A stretch of 18,071 bases of DNA from Chloroflexia bacterium (GCA_025927935.1 JAICKM010000040.1:1-18071), one strand, 5' to 3'; shown: positions 7,721 through 14,226, numbered from the stretch's first letter. Notes: generated from the sequence alone by a model not told the origin. Numbers and translations: made by a program.

Positions 7721-7748
7721 ATTATAGCAGATCAAGAGGGCGTGTCAA
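7721..7748 (-). promoter_or_regulatory. Near-consensus sigma-70-type promoter of the opp operon
   Basis: On the minus strand TTGACA (7748-7743), a 16-nt spacer and TATAAT (7726-7721), with an extended TG motif (TGCTATAAT). Both hexamers are perfect. The predicted start is near 7714, giving a 5' leader of about 160 nt to oppA. Confidence 0.9.
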
Positions 7749-7760
7749 GCCCTCCTGATC
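7730..7760. promoter_or_regulatory. 31-bp dyad (candidate operator) over the opp promoter
   Basis: GATCAAGAGGGC (7730-7741) and GCCCTCCTGATC (7749-7760) are inverted copies with one mismatched pair; the 7-nt centre is the -35 hexamer plus one base. A protein bound here would cover the -35 and most of the spacer, the expected position for a repressor. No regulator gene is adjacent. Confidence 0.65.
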
Positions 7761-8061
7761 GGGCCACGATGCTCTAAAATACACAAATTCCCTGCCCGTG
7801 GTTCAGAACTGCGATCCAAAGCCGGATGCAGCAAATCGGAACACGGGAACGTAGATTCGCCGCCGCGCCGGGGAAGGTGGTCGCAAGCGTTTATGGCAGC
7901 CCTTAAGAACGACCAGTCTCCTAATACGCATGGGGACTTTGTGGAAACACCGTCCCCATACGAGGACTCGCAGTCGGCTTTTGCAGCACTCGCTGGTGCT
8001 TAACAGCAATTCGCCAACAGCGCCCCTTACCCTGATCCTCATGTGGTGGGTACTGCCTGGG
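7761..8061. other. Intergenic region between opp promoter and hydrolase 3' end
   Basis: About 300 bp without a supportable gene. The one clear structure is the hairpin at 7927-7962. Small frames on either strand have no ribosome site or family resemblance. Confidence 0.6.
7927..7962. repeat. Hairpin downstream of the hydrolase gene
   Basis: ATGGGGAC (7930-7937) pairs with GTCCCCAT (7952-7959), extended by a CG pair beyond one mismatch to 11-nt arms; GTG/CAC can pair inside the 14-nt loop. It lies about 100 nt past the hydrolase stop on the minus strand without a T-tract, so terminator activity is only possible. Confidence 0.45.
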
Positions 8062-9087
8062 CTAGTGGCTGCGCACTTGCGCGATCACCTGCTGCACTGC
8101 GTCGATCACCAGCGCGGGCTGGTCCCAGTGGATGGCGTGCCGGCTCCCTTGGGCGATGATCAGGCGGCCCGCCGTGCTGAGCGCGGCCATCCGCTGCTGG
8201 GCTTCCGGCCAGAACGGGAGGTGCGTCATGCTCGCCTCGGCAGCCAGGACGATCAGCGGGCGATCGCCCAGCAGCGGGGCGGCCTGAAGCACGCCGTCGT
8301 CCGTGGCGCGCTCGATCCCCTCGGCCGTCGTGGCCGCAATCGCCTGAGGCTGCGAGGCGAGCAGGGCCATCGCGGTGCGTGTCGCATCGGGCAGCGACGA
8401 CGGGATTCCGAGCAGGTTTGCGCCAAAGAGGCGGGCGATCCCCAACCGGCGGGCCACCGCAAACTGCCCCCCCTGCGCCTGCAAGGCCTGCGGGAAGTCG
8501 CCGGCCTCTGCGGCTGAGATGTGCCCGTCCACATACTCACTCCGGGTGTCCACCAGTACCAGCCCGACGACCTCCTCGGGGTGCTGGAGCGCAAACATGC
8601 GCACATTCTTGCCCGCCAGGGAGTGGCCCACCAGCACGTAGGGGCCGGGAATGCCCGCCTTGGTGAGTAGCGTGTGCAGTTCGCGGGCAATCTGGCCCGG
8701 GGTGCGCGGCGCCGGGCCGGGGTCGCTCCAGCCCATGCCGGCCCGGTCATACGCACAGACGCGGGTAGTGGTGCTCAGGGCGGGCTGGACCAGGCTCCAG
8801 TCGAGCGACGCGCCGCCGAGCCCGGCATCGAGCACCACGGTCGGACTGCCGGTGCCGACACACTGGATATGCAGCCGATAGCCGCCCACATCCACGAGTT
8901 GACCGGGCGCTGGATACCGCTGCGCATCCCCGGAGGCCGCGATCGCCTCGTAGCCGGCCCCGACCAGCGCCAGGCCCAGGATGCCGCCGACCAGCACCGC
9001 CAGGGTGCGGGCGATCCCGCGCAGCACCCGGCGGCCGATGCGCCAGGTGGGGGAGGAGGGGTGTACCGTTTTCGGCATCGTTGCCAT
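8062..9087 (-). CDS. Membrane-anchored alpha/beta-fold hydrolase
   Basis: 341 residues. An N-terminal hydrophobic helix (about 27-49) after a basic stretch suggests an uncleaved membrane anchor with the catalytic domain outside. The alpha/beta-hydrolase fold follows: oxyanion strand VVLDAGLGG (84-92), CAYDRAGMGWSD (111-122), nucleophile elbow GHSLAG with Ser156, strand VVGLVLVDTR (173-182), and catalytic His317 in GSRHAIHWDQPALV. The acid residue is not obvious; Asp180 after strand 6 is a candidate. The subfamily resembles general esterase/lipase-like hydrolases ('GTGSPTVVLDAGLG'); the substrate is unknown. AGGAGGA (9101-9095) lies 7 nt before the ATG. An insertion sequence ends at 9104, 3 bp upstream of that site, so the gene's own promoter is now 1.4 kb away. 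Confidence 0.85.
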   Translation of the reverse strand: MATMPKTVHPSSPTWRIGRRVLRGIARTLAVLVGGILGLALVGAGYEAIAASGDAQRYPAPGQLVDVGGYRLHIQCVGTGSPTVVLDAGLGGASLDWSLVQPALSTTTRVCAYDRAGMGWSDPGPAPRTPGQIARELHTLLTKAGIPGPYVLVGHSLAGKNVRMFALQHPEEVVGLVLVDTRSEYVDGHISAAEAGDFPQALQAQGGQFAVARRLGIARLFGANLLGIPSSLPDATRTAMALLASQPQAIAATTAEGIERATDDGVLQAAPLLGDRPLIVLAAEASMTHLPFWPEAQQRMAALSTAGRLIIAQGSRHAIHWDQPALVIDAVQQVIAQVRSH

Positions 9088-9094
9088 TGTGTGT

Positions 9095-9101
9095 TCCTCC
9101 T
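9095..9101 (-). promoter_or_regulatory. Ribosome binding site of the hydrolase, abutting the IS end
   Basis: AGGAGGA on the minus strand, 7 nt before the ATG at 9087. The IS inverted repeat starts 3 bp further upstream, so the insertion spared the site by a few bases. Confidence 0.8.
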
Positions 9102-9103
9102 AT

Positions 9104-9121
9104 GGGTCTGTAAATCAATAA
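9104..9121. repeat. Terminal inverted repeat of the IS, left end
   Basis: Identical in inverted orientation to 10460-10477 over 18 bp. Confidence 0.95.
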
Positions 9122-9133
9122 GATCCCGCAACG

Positions 9134-10411
9134 CTAGGCGGCGCCGGTCAGTTGGGCGGCTACCGTGCGCGGGTAGAAGGTGTAATTGCATTGGGACACA
9201 CCGCATGGCCCTGCACATTCAAGCGGTTCATCGCGGCATCCGGCACCTTGATCCCCTTCACATAGGGCGTGGGCACCAACTCAGCGCGCACCCACCGCCC
9301 CGTACTGGTCTGCGTTTGCCGCAGATACTCCAACATAATCGCAAACGTCCGCAACGGACAGCCCGCCCGCGTCTTGCTAATTTCGCTGAATAGCCGGTGC
9401 TCGATCGGGTTCCACTTCGACGTCCCCGGTGGGTAGTGGCAGACCGTGACCTCCCACCCAAAGCGATCCGCCACCTGCTGCTGCAACGCCGCCTTCCCGC
9501 GACCGGGCGCGATTGCTCCCCCGCCATCGGCTTCGATCCGCAGTTGGCTGGCCTGGGGGTAGGCCAGTCGCAACTCGCTCGCACACCAGGCGGCGATCGC
9601 GTCCACCGCGAATTGCGGCGTGTCGGCCGACGGCCTCACATAGACCGTGCCCGCATTGCGCGTCAGGTCATAGATCCCATACGGCACGGCCCGCCCCGCC
9701 GCACTCTCGAAGTCATGGACATCGACCACTTCTGCCGCTTGGCCCCAGGTGCGGCCGGGGTTCTTGAAGTTGCCGATCAACTCCTTCTTCTTGGTGTCCA
9801 CGCTGATCACCGGCTAGCCAGCGGCCAAGTGGCGGGCTTGCTCGGCGGCGATAGGGCGAAACTGCTCATCGCGCTGCGGGTCCACCCCGCCGCCCACTTG
9901 CTTGCGATTACCGCGCAGCCGATACCCGGCCGCCCGCAACAACCGACTGATCACGGGCAGACTAACCGCATGCCCTCGTGCCGCCAGAGCGGCTTGCAGA
10001 TCGCATAAGCGGCAGTTCAACCACTTGGTACTCGTCATCGGATCCCCGGCCGTGTGGGGCTATACCAGGTCCTGCAACACGGTGCTCAAGGCGGATCTTT
10101 TTTTCAGCGGGCTGGCGACCGCCGCCCGGCCGCCGCTGGCGGGGTGGCACAAGGGCGGGCAACCCGGCCGCCAGTTCGGCGCGCCCGCGGGCGATGGTCT
10201 TTGGATCGAGGCCGGTAATGAGAGCCAACGGGCGATCACTAGGACCGTCGGGGGCCTGAGAGAGCATCCCGGCGTACCAGCGGCGCTGAGGTTCCGTCAA
10301 CCGACTGAGAAACAGATTGATTTGGGCGTGTTGGTGGGCGATAGCCGCGTCCGTGCCGGCTTGGCACACCGCCCACTCGCAGGGATGAATGGGTGGCAGA
10401 TCGGGCGTCAT
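9134..10411 (-). pseudogene. ISAzo13-family DDE transposase, broken by frameshifts and two amber codons
   Basis: The reading begins at 10411 (MTPDLPPIHPCEW) and follows the family to RPGGGRQPAEKK, then loses frame at a run of seven A on the minus strand (10104-10098). A second frame picks up LSTVLQDLV, stops at TAG (10062-10060), and continues PHTAGDPMTSTKW...GNRKQVGGG to a second TAG (9813-9811), then PVISVDTKKKEL. The DDE residues survive: Asp in ISVDTKKK, Asp in IEADGGGA, Glu in NPIEHRLFSEI. Near 9200 a one-base loss moves the usual C-terminal 'NYTFYPR' out of frame; the ancestral stop is then TAG at 9136-9134. Relatives have a sense codon (E or Q) at both amber positions as I recall. At least two frameshifts and two stops make transposition from this copy unlikely. 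Confidence 0.85.
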
Positions 10412-10459
10412 GGTGACCCGCCGCGCAGCATACGGCCAGTATACCCGATCTGCCGGAAG

Positions 10460-10477
10460 TTATTGATTTACAGACCC
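10460..10477. repeat. Terminal inverted repeat of the IS, right end
   Basis: Perfect inverted copy of 9104-9121. The transposase reads inward from this end. Confidence 0.95.
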
Positions 10478-10492
10478 TAAGTTAAGTACCAG

Positions 10493-10508
10493 TTCTTTAT
10501 ATAAAGAA
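10493..10508. promoter_or_regulatory. Perfect 16-bp palindrome at the predicted start site of the stranded hydrolase promoter
   Basis: TTCTTTATATAAAGAA is its own reverse complement. It spans the predicted +1 (about 10501) of the 10508-10536 promoter, a usual place for a dimeric repressor. No regulator gene is adjacent. Confidence 0.6.
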
Positions 10509-10536
10509 GCATAGCACGCTCTCTGACTAGCGTCAA
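10508..10536 (-). promoter_or_regulatory. Probable original promoter of the hydrolase, cut off from it by the IS
   Basis: On the minus strand TTGACG (10536-10531), a 17-nt spacer and TATGCT (10513-10508) with an extended TG (TGCTATGCT). Without the IS, transcription from about 10501 would enter the hydrolase after a leader of about 40 nt carrying its Shine-Dalgarno. With the IS present the transcript must cross 1.4 kb first. Confidence 0.7.
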
Positions 10537-10537
10537 T

Positions 10538-10548
10538 AGTGAATGGTC
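10538..10548 (+). repeat. 11-bp direct repeat flanking the hairpin element, copy 1
   Basis: AGTGAATGGTC, identical to 10670-10680. The pair brackets the palindromic element 10549-10669, as a target-site duplication would. Confidence 0.7.
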
Positions 10549-10554
10549 TGGCCT

Positions 10555-10664
10555 CCGTTCATAAATGCACCGCGAAGGAACGAAGGACGCGAAGATTATT
10601 GATATAAGGGTTGTTCTTCGCGTCCTTCGTTCCTTCGCGGTGCAAAATAAGCGTGTATGAACGG
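10555..10664. repeat. Palindromic MITE-like hairpin element 1
   Basis: Perfect 29-bp inverted arms (10566-10594 and 10616-10644) around a 21-nt AT-rich loop. Outer 8-bp arms CCGTTCAT (10555-10562) and ATGAACGG (10657-10664) are separated from the inner arms by short spacers. The arms are built of iterated GAAGGA/CGAAGGA/CGCGAAG units. The element is non-coding. It shares its outer end and the following TGCACCGC with element 2 at 13889-14095. Confidence 0.85.
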
Positions 10665-10669
10665 ATGTC

Positions 10670-10680
10670 AGTGAATGGTC
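10670..10680 (+). repeat. 11-bp direct repeat flanking the hairpin element, copy 2
   Basis: AGTGAATGGTC, the second copy of the 10538-10548 sequence. Confidence 0.7.
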
Positions 10681-11060
10681 CGATCATCGACGCTATATTT
10701 GACATCGAAAGAGCAAACGGGTCACCAAGGACATGGTACGACCGAATGGGGTCACAATAATGATACCGCCGGCAAAGTTGCGCTGATGTGCCTGAACGGT
10801 GCTGCCCCGCCCCTCCTGGCACACCTGAATTCCGAATGATTGGGCATAATACGAGTTTGTTGGCTATAAATTCGTTGAATCCTGACTATGCGAAGAGATT
10901 CCTCTCCTCATGACCAAAGTTTTCTACAAACGCTTCTGTTGATTAATTCCCTGGCGGTCCGTGGGACAAGGCTACATTTTTGAATACAAGTGTGGTTGGC
11001 ACATTAACCAACAGAGTCCGTCGTGGCGAGGTCTGTTTATGGCAGGCACCGGGTGGCTAT
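10681..11060. other. Intergenic region without a supportable gene
   Basis: About 380 bp of noticeably lower GC than its neighbours. No frame with a ribosome site or family resemblance is visible. It holds a TATAAA-type A/T-rich patch (10864-10869) and a short GTTGG/CCAAC inverted repeat near 10995-11012. It may be a relic of a lost gene, but I cannot show that. Confidence 0.5.
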
Positions 11061-11067
11061 GGGGCCG

Positions 11068-11098
11068 GGGCGGAGCCGAGATGCAACCGGCTCCGCCC
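11068..11098 (-). terminator. GC-rich hairpin after the subtilase gene
   Basis: Perfect 11-bp arms (11068-11078 with 11088-11098), loop of 9, starting 22 nt past the subtilase stop on the minus strand. No T-tract follows, so it is either a terminator of the U-less kind or a 3'-end stabiliser. Confidence 0.6.
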
Positions 11099-11120
11099 GG
11101 AAACCGCCCGGTGGGGGTAG

Positions 11121-13739
11121 CTAGTGGATGAAGCCGCGGTGGCGGGTGATGTCCACGCCCAGCAGGCCCAAAAGCACTTCGCTCGGCGTGCCGGCGTACT
11201 CGGGGTGGTATTCAAAGCGGTTGCGCTCGAAGTATTGCACCGTATAGCCGTTCTCCGCGAACTCCTCGGAGATGGGATAGCCGAAGATCGCCAGTCCGCC
11301 ATGCGCGCGCCAGTAGGCCAGGAACGCGCCGCCCAGCATGTGCCCGGTCTCCGGAAAGTACACATGATTGGCGTCACCGATGGTGGCAAACGGCGGGTCG
11401 AACGTGCGGCCCACGGTCACGGCCCGGCCCAGCAGGCCGAGCAGCACCTCGTTGATCGTGCCGGCGTACTCCGGGTGATATTCAAAGCGGTTGCGCTCGA
11501 AATATTGCACACGATACGGCTTGCCGTCGGTTTCCGAAATCTCGACAAACTCTTCGGACAGCGGGTAGCCGAAGACGGGCAGGCCGCCGTGCTGCTGCCA
11601 GTAGGCCAGAAACACGCCGCGTAGCGTGTGCTGAACCGGCCCGAAGTAGGCCACGCCGGACCGGGCGGGATCGGCGGCGGGGGCAAACGCGGTGGCCGGG
11701 TCGGGGGCGGGCGCGTCGGCGGGCGGCGCCACCGGCGGCGACCCACCGGCGCCCAAGTCGAAGTTGATCACCCGCACGGTACCCGGCTGCCCATCCACGC
11801 TGAGCGAGACCGGCGCGGGCACGGTCAGGCCGTTGCGCCCGTTGAGGCCCACGGTGTAGTCGCCCGCGGGCAGGTTGTCGAAGTGATAGAAGCCCAGGTT
11901 ATCGGTCGAGCCGTAGCGCCAATCGCGCACGCCGTTGCCCACTTGCAGATAGACCTGCACCTGGTCCAGGGGGACGCCGCTGATGGTGCCCTCGATCCGT
12001 GCTCCCGTGACCGGCCCCGGCGGAATGGGGGGCGCGCCCGGTTGGGTGGCCGTGTCGATGCTGAGCGGCGTCGAGGTCAGCGCGTTGCTCTGCGCGCCCA
12101 GGGCGAAGAACATGCCGGTACCGGGAGTTAGATCGGCGGGCACCGTCACCGCTTGCTTGAAACTGCCGTCCGGCTCCACCTGGGCGGTGCCCAGTTCGTG
12201 GTTGCGCCCCTCGGGGCCGGTCATGCGCAAGCCTACGGCTTCGCCGGGCAGGTAGCCCCGTCCGTTGGCCGTAACCGTGCCGCCGGGTAAAGCGTGCGCC
12301 GGGTTCAGGGTCAGGGAGAGGAGGGCCGGCGTGGCGGTGGGTGGGGGCGGCGCAGGCACGGAGGTTGGGGTCTCCGCCGGGGCGGCGGTGGGCGACGGCG
12401 GTGTGCCCGCCGCGCCCGTGGCAAGCTGCAACGAGCGCAGAATATTGAGGCGGCCCGCGCCGTAGTGCGGGTCCCAGCCCTGCGGTCCCAGGTCGTCGGC
12501 ACCGTCTTCCAGCAAGCGCTGGAGGTCATCGGGGGTGAGGTCGGGGCGCGCGGCCAGAAGCAGTGCCGCCGCGCCGGTCACGAGCGGCGCGGCGGACGAG
12601 GTGCCGCTGGCCCAGGTATAGCCGGCCCGGCCCTGGCCCCAGCCGGTGCTGAGGATGTTGACGCCGGGCGCGGCCAGGTCCACAAACGGGCCATAGGATG
12701 AGAACGGCGCGCTCTTATCCTGCTCGTCGGTAGCGCTCACGGCGACCACTTCGTCGAAGCCCGCCGGGTAACGCGGCGCGCCGTCGGGCGTGTTGCCTGC
12801 CGAGGCGACGACCAGCACGCCGTGGTCGCGGGCATAACGCACCGCCTCCTGCATAGAGGACGAGGGATACTCGATCCCGGCGCTGATGTTGATGAGTTTG
12901 GCGCCGTGGTCCACGGCGAAATGGATGCCGCGCGAGAAGTCGCCGACATTGCCCGCACCGTCTTTATCGAGGATCTTGACCGGCATGATGCGGGTGGCCC
13001 AGGCCACGCCCGCCACGCCGATGTTGTTGTTGCTGAGCGCGCCGACCAGCCCGGCGGTGTAGGTGCCGTGCCCGTTGTCGTCGGCGGTGGTCGTGGTATC
13101 AGCTACGAAGTTGTAACCGGGCACCAGCTTGCCCACCAGGTCGGGGTGGTTGGGGGCGATGCCGGTATCGATCATCGCCACGACGACATCGGGGCTGCCC
13201 GTGGTGATATCCCAGGCGGCGGGCGCCCCCACCTGGTTCAAGGCCCACTGGCGGGCAAAGAGCGGGTCGCTGGGCACAAAGGCGGCATGCAGCCGGTAAT
13301 CCGGCTCGGCGTAGACCACGCCGGGCAGCGCGGCCAGGGCGCGCGCCGCCCCCGCCACATCGAAGCCGGGCTGATCGGCATGGAGCCGGTAGAGGCCACT
13401 GGCGGCATCCAGAACCTCGACACGGCCCAGGCTCCAGTCCGCGAGGACCGGGCGTAGGGCCGCGCCGCCGGCCAGGATCGCGCCCGCGCCGTCGAGGCGC
13501 AGGCGCTGATCAGGAGCCAGTTGAACGAGGATCTGGCCCGCTTGCCAGTCGGCGGGCCGCGCGGGCGGCGGGGCGGGACGCGGCTTGGCGACCACGCGGC
13601 GGTGCGGCGGGGTGGCGGGGCCGGCCATCCCCGGCGCGGGCGCCAGGCTGAGTACGCAGCCGAGCAACAGGAGCACAAGGGCCGGCAAACGCACAGCCGG
13701 GTGACGGGCGAGCGAAGAGGTGCGGTATGTGGGCGACAT
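11121..13739 (-). CDS. Secreted subtilisin-like serine protease (S8) with two C-terminal 'FGYPxSEEF' modules
   Basis: 872 residues. Signal peptide about 1-39 (hydrophobic LPALVLLLLGCVLSLAPA), then a Pro-rich stretch and a fervidolysin-like prodomain (about 66-150: GQILVQLAP...GVVYAEPDYRLHA). The S8 catalytic domain spans about 160-440 with Asp191 (MIDTG), His224 (DNGHGTYTAG), oxyanion Asn316 (ASAGN) and Ser381 (GTSSAAP), all intact. A Pro/Thr/Ala linker (442-472) leads to an Ig-like domain (about 474-563) and a carboxypeptidase-regulatory-like beta domain (580-661: GTISGVPL...GFYHFDNLPAGDYTV). Two modules of about 75 residues close it (697-773 and 789-861), each with FLAYWxxHGGLxxFGYPxSEEF and VQYFERNRFEYHPEYAG. 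Extracellular protein degradation is likely. Single-gene unit, divergent from the S41 pair. Confidence 0.92.
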   Translation of the reverse strand: MSPTYRTSSLARHPAVRLPALVLLLLGCVLSLAPAPGMAGPATPPHRRVVAKPRPAPPPARPADWQAGQILVQLAPDQRLRLDGAGAILAGGAALRPVLADWSLGRVEVLDAASGLYRLHADQPGFDVAGAARALAALPGVVYAEPDYRLHAAFVPSDPLFARQWALNQVGAPAAWDITTGSPDVVVAMIDTGIAPNHPDLVGKLVPGYNFVADTTTTADDNGHGTYTAGLVGALSNNNIGVAGVAWATRIMPVKILDKDGAGNVGDFSRGIHFAVDHGAKLINISAGIEYPSSSMQEAVRYARDHGVLVVASAGNTPDGAPRYPAGFDEVVAVSATDEQDKSAPFSSYGPFVDLAAPGVNILSTGWGQGRAGYTWASGTSSAAPLVTGAAALLLAARPDLTPDDLQRLLEDGADDLGPQGWDPHYGAGRLNILRSLQLATGAAGTPPSPTAAPAETPTSVPAPPPPTATPALLSLTLNPAHALPGGTVTANGRGYLPGEAVGLRMTGPEGRNHELGTAQVEPDGSFKQAVTVPADLTPGTGMFFALGAQSNALTSTPLSIDTATQPGAPPIPPGPVTGARIEGTISGVPLDQVQVYLQVGNGVRDWRYGSTDNLGFYHFDNLPAGDYTVGLNGRNGLTVPAPVSLSVDGQPGTVRVINFDLGAGGSPPVAPPADAPAPDPATAFAPAADPARSGVAYFGPVQHTLRGVFLAYWQQHGGLPVFGYPLSEEFVEISETDGKPYRVQYFERNRFEYHPEYAGTINEVLLGLLGRAVTVGRTFDPPFATIGDANHVYFPETGHMLGGAFLAYWRAHGGLAIFGYPISEEFAENGYTVQYFERNRFEYHPEYAGTPSEVLLGLLGVDITRHRGFIH
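11189..11510 (-). repeat. Internal DNA repeat in the subtilase C-terminal modules
   Basis: Positions 11189-11240 and 11459-11510 match at 49 of 52 bases at a 270-bp offset (90 codons), encoding the VQYFERNRFEYHPEYAGT part of the two modules. The high DNA identity points to recent duplication or gene conversion. Confidence 0.85.
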
Positions 13740-13801
13740 AGGCGGTCCTGGGCAGAAACGAAGGGCGCGCCGGCCAACTGGGCACCCGCAACGATAGGTC
13801 T

Positions 13802-13807
13802 ATTATA
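13802..13807 (-). promoter_or_regulatory. Extended -10 promoter of the subtilase gene
   Basis: TATAAT on the minus strand (13807-13802) preceded by TGG, an extended -10. The -35 at 17 nt (TTATGC) is weak. Predicted start near 13795, giving a leader of about 55 nt. Confidence 0.7.
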
Positions 13808-13820
13808 CCAGTTATTGGTA
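13806..13820. promoter_or_regulatory. TACCA-N5-TGGTA dyad over the subtilase promoter
   Basis: A 15-bp dyad overlapping the upstream edge of the -10, the extended TG and part of the spacer. It is short, so chance is possible, but the position would suit a repressor or an activator of an extended -10 promoter. Confidence 0.35.
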
Positions 13821-13888
13821 CAACGCATAACCATCCGGCAGGGTGCAAAGATTTTGCCGCAGCACGGACCAGCCATCTCGCGCCGGAT

Positions 13889-14095
13889 ATCCGTTCATTT
13901 GCACCGCAGAGGCGCAGAGAGCGCAGAGATCATTGTAATTAGTTCTATTTACGACCCGGTTGTCTGCGGATAGAGGCGCCGCCCTGCTATGTCGCGCGCC
14001 CCTGATGGGTGGATCCGTCTGGTTCGTGGCGCTGTCGTCTTAGAATCTCTGCGGCCTCTGCGCCTCTGCGGTGCCGATCCGGCGTAGGAACGGAT
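13889..14095. repeat. Palindromic MITE-like hairpin element 2
   Basis: 30-bp inverted arms (13901-13930 and 14045-14074, two mismatches) built of CGCAGAG-type units, enclosing 114 nt. Outer arms ATCCGTTC (13889-13896) and GAACGGAT (14088-14095). Its left end, CCGTTCAT-TTGCACCGC, matches that of element 1. It occupies most of the gap between the subtilase and S41 promoters. I find no flanking direct repeat here. Confidence 0.8.
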
Positions 14096-14110
14096 GGCGG
14101 GCCACGCAGG

Positions 14111-14140
14111 TTGACTCGATACGCGGGCGTCCCTTATACT
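14111..14140 (+). promoter_or_regulatory. Promoter of the tandem S41 protease genes
   Basis: TTGACT (14111-14116), 18-nt spacer, TATACT (14135-14140). Predicted start near 14147, about 80 nt before the ATG at 14227. It lies 15 bp from the end of hairpin element 2. Confidence 0.7.
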
Positions 14141-14152
14141 TATGCCCAATAG

Positions 14153-14188
14153 GGCGGCTCCGGCCTCTTGCGAGCCGCCGCTTTTGTT
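14153..14188 (+). terminator. Terminator-like hairpin in the S41 leader (possible attenuator)
   Basis: GGCGGCTC (14153-14160) pairs perfectly with GAGCCGCC (14172-14179), loop of 11, followed by GCTTTTGTT. It starts just after the predicted transcription start and ends about 25 nt before the AAGGAG site (14213-14218). With a promoter directly upstream, premature termination is a plausible control. Confidence 0.55.
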
Positions 14189-14226
14189 CGCGCCGCTGAT
14201 GCTGCGCATCCGAAGGAGCCTCGCGT

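Larger units (their letters stand above)
9104..10477 (-). mobile_element. ISAzo13-family insertion sequence, degenerate (1374 bp)
   Basis: The element is bounded by perfect 18-bp terminal inverted repeats, GGGTCTGTAAATCAATAA at 9104-9121 and its complement at 10460-10477, with weaker similarity for a few more bases. It contains one broken transposase gene on the minus strand with ISAzo13-type motifs (VISVDTKKKELIGNFKNPG, IEADGGGA). No clean target duplication is visible: read on the minus strand the flanks are TTA and ATA. It lies in what was the 5' untranslated region of the hydrolase gene, in the same orientation. Confidence 0.9.

Noticed and set aside
7553..7735. Longer oppA starting at 7735 or 7567
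   Set aside because: The 7735 start overlaps the promoter itself and would bury the lipoprotein signal. AAGGAGG lies directly before 7552.
9962..10098. Second half of the 10411-9962 frame as coding sequence
   Set aside because: After the A7 run at 10098-10104 this frame no longer matches the transposase, while another frame does, so it is out-of-frame translation.
10559..10822. 87-residue minus-strand frame over hairpin element 1
   Set aside because: About a third of it is a translation of the palindrome arms (HREGTKDAK...VLRSFAVHL). No ribosome site.
10555..14095. CRISPR array or tandem repeat made of the GAAGGA/CGCAGAG units
   Set aside because: The units form inverted arms of single hairpins, not regularly spaced direct repeats with spacers.
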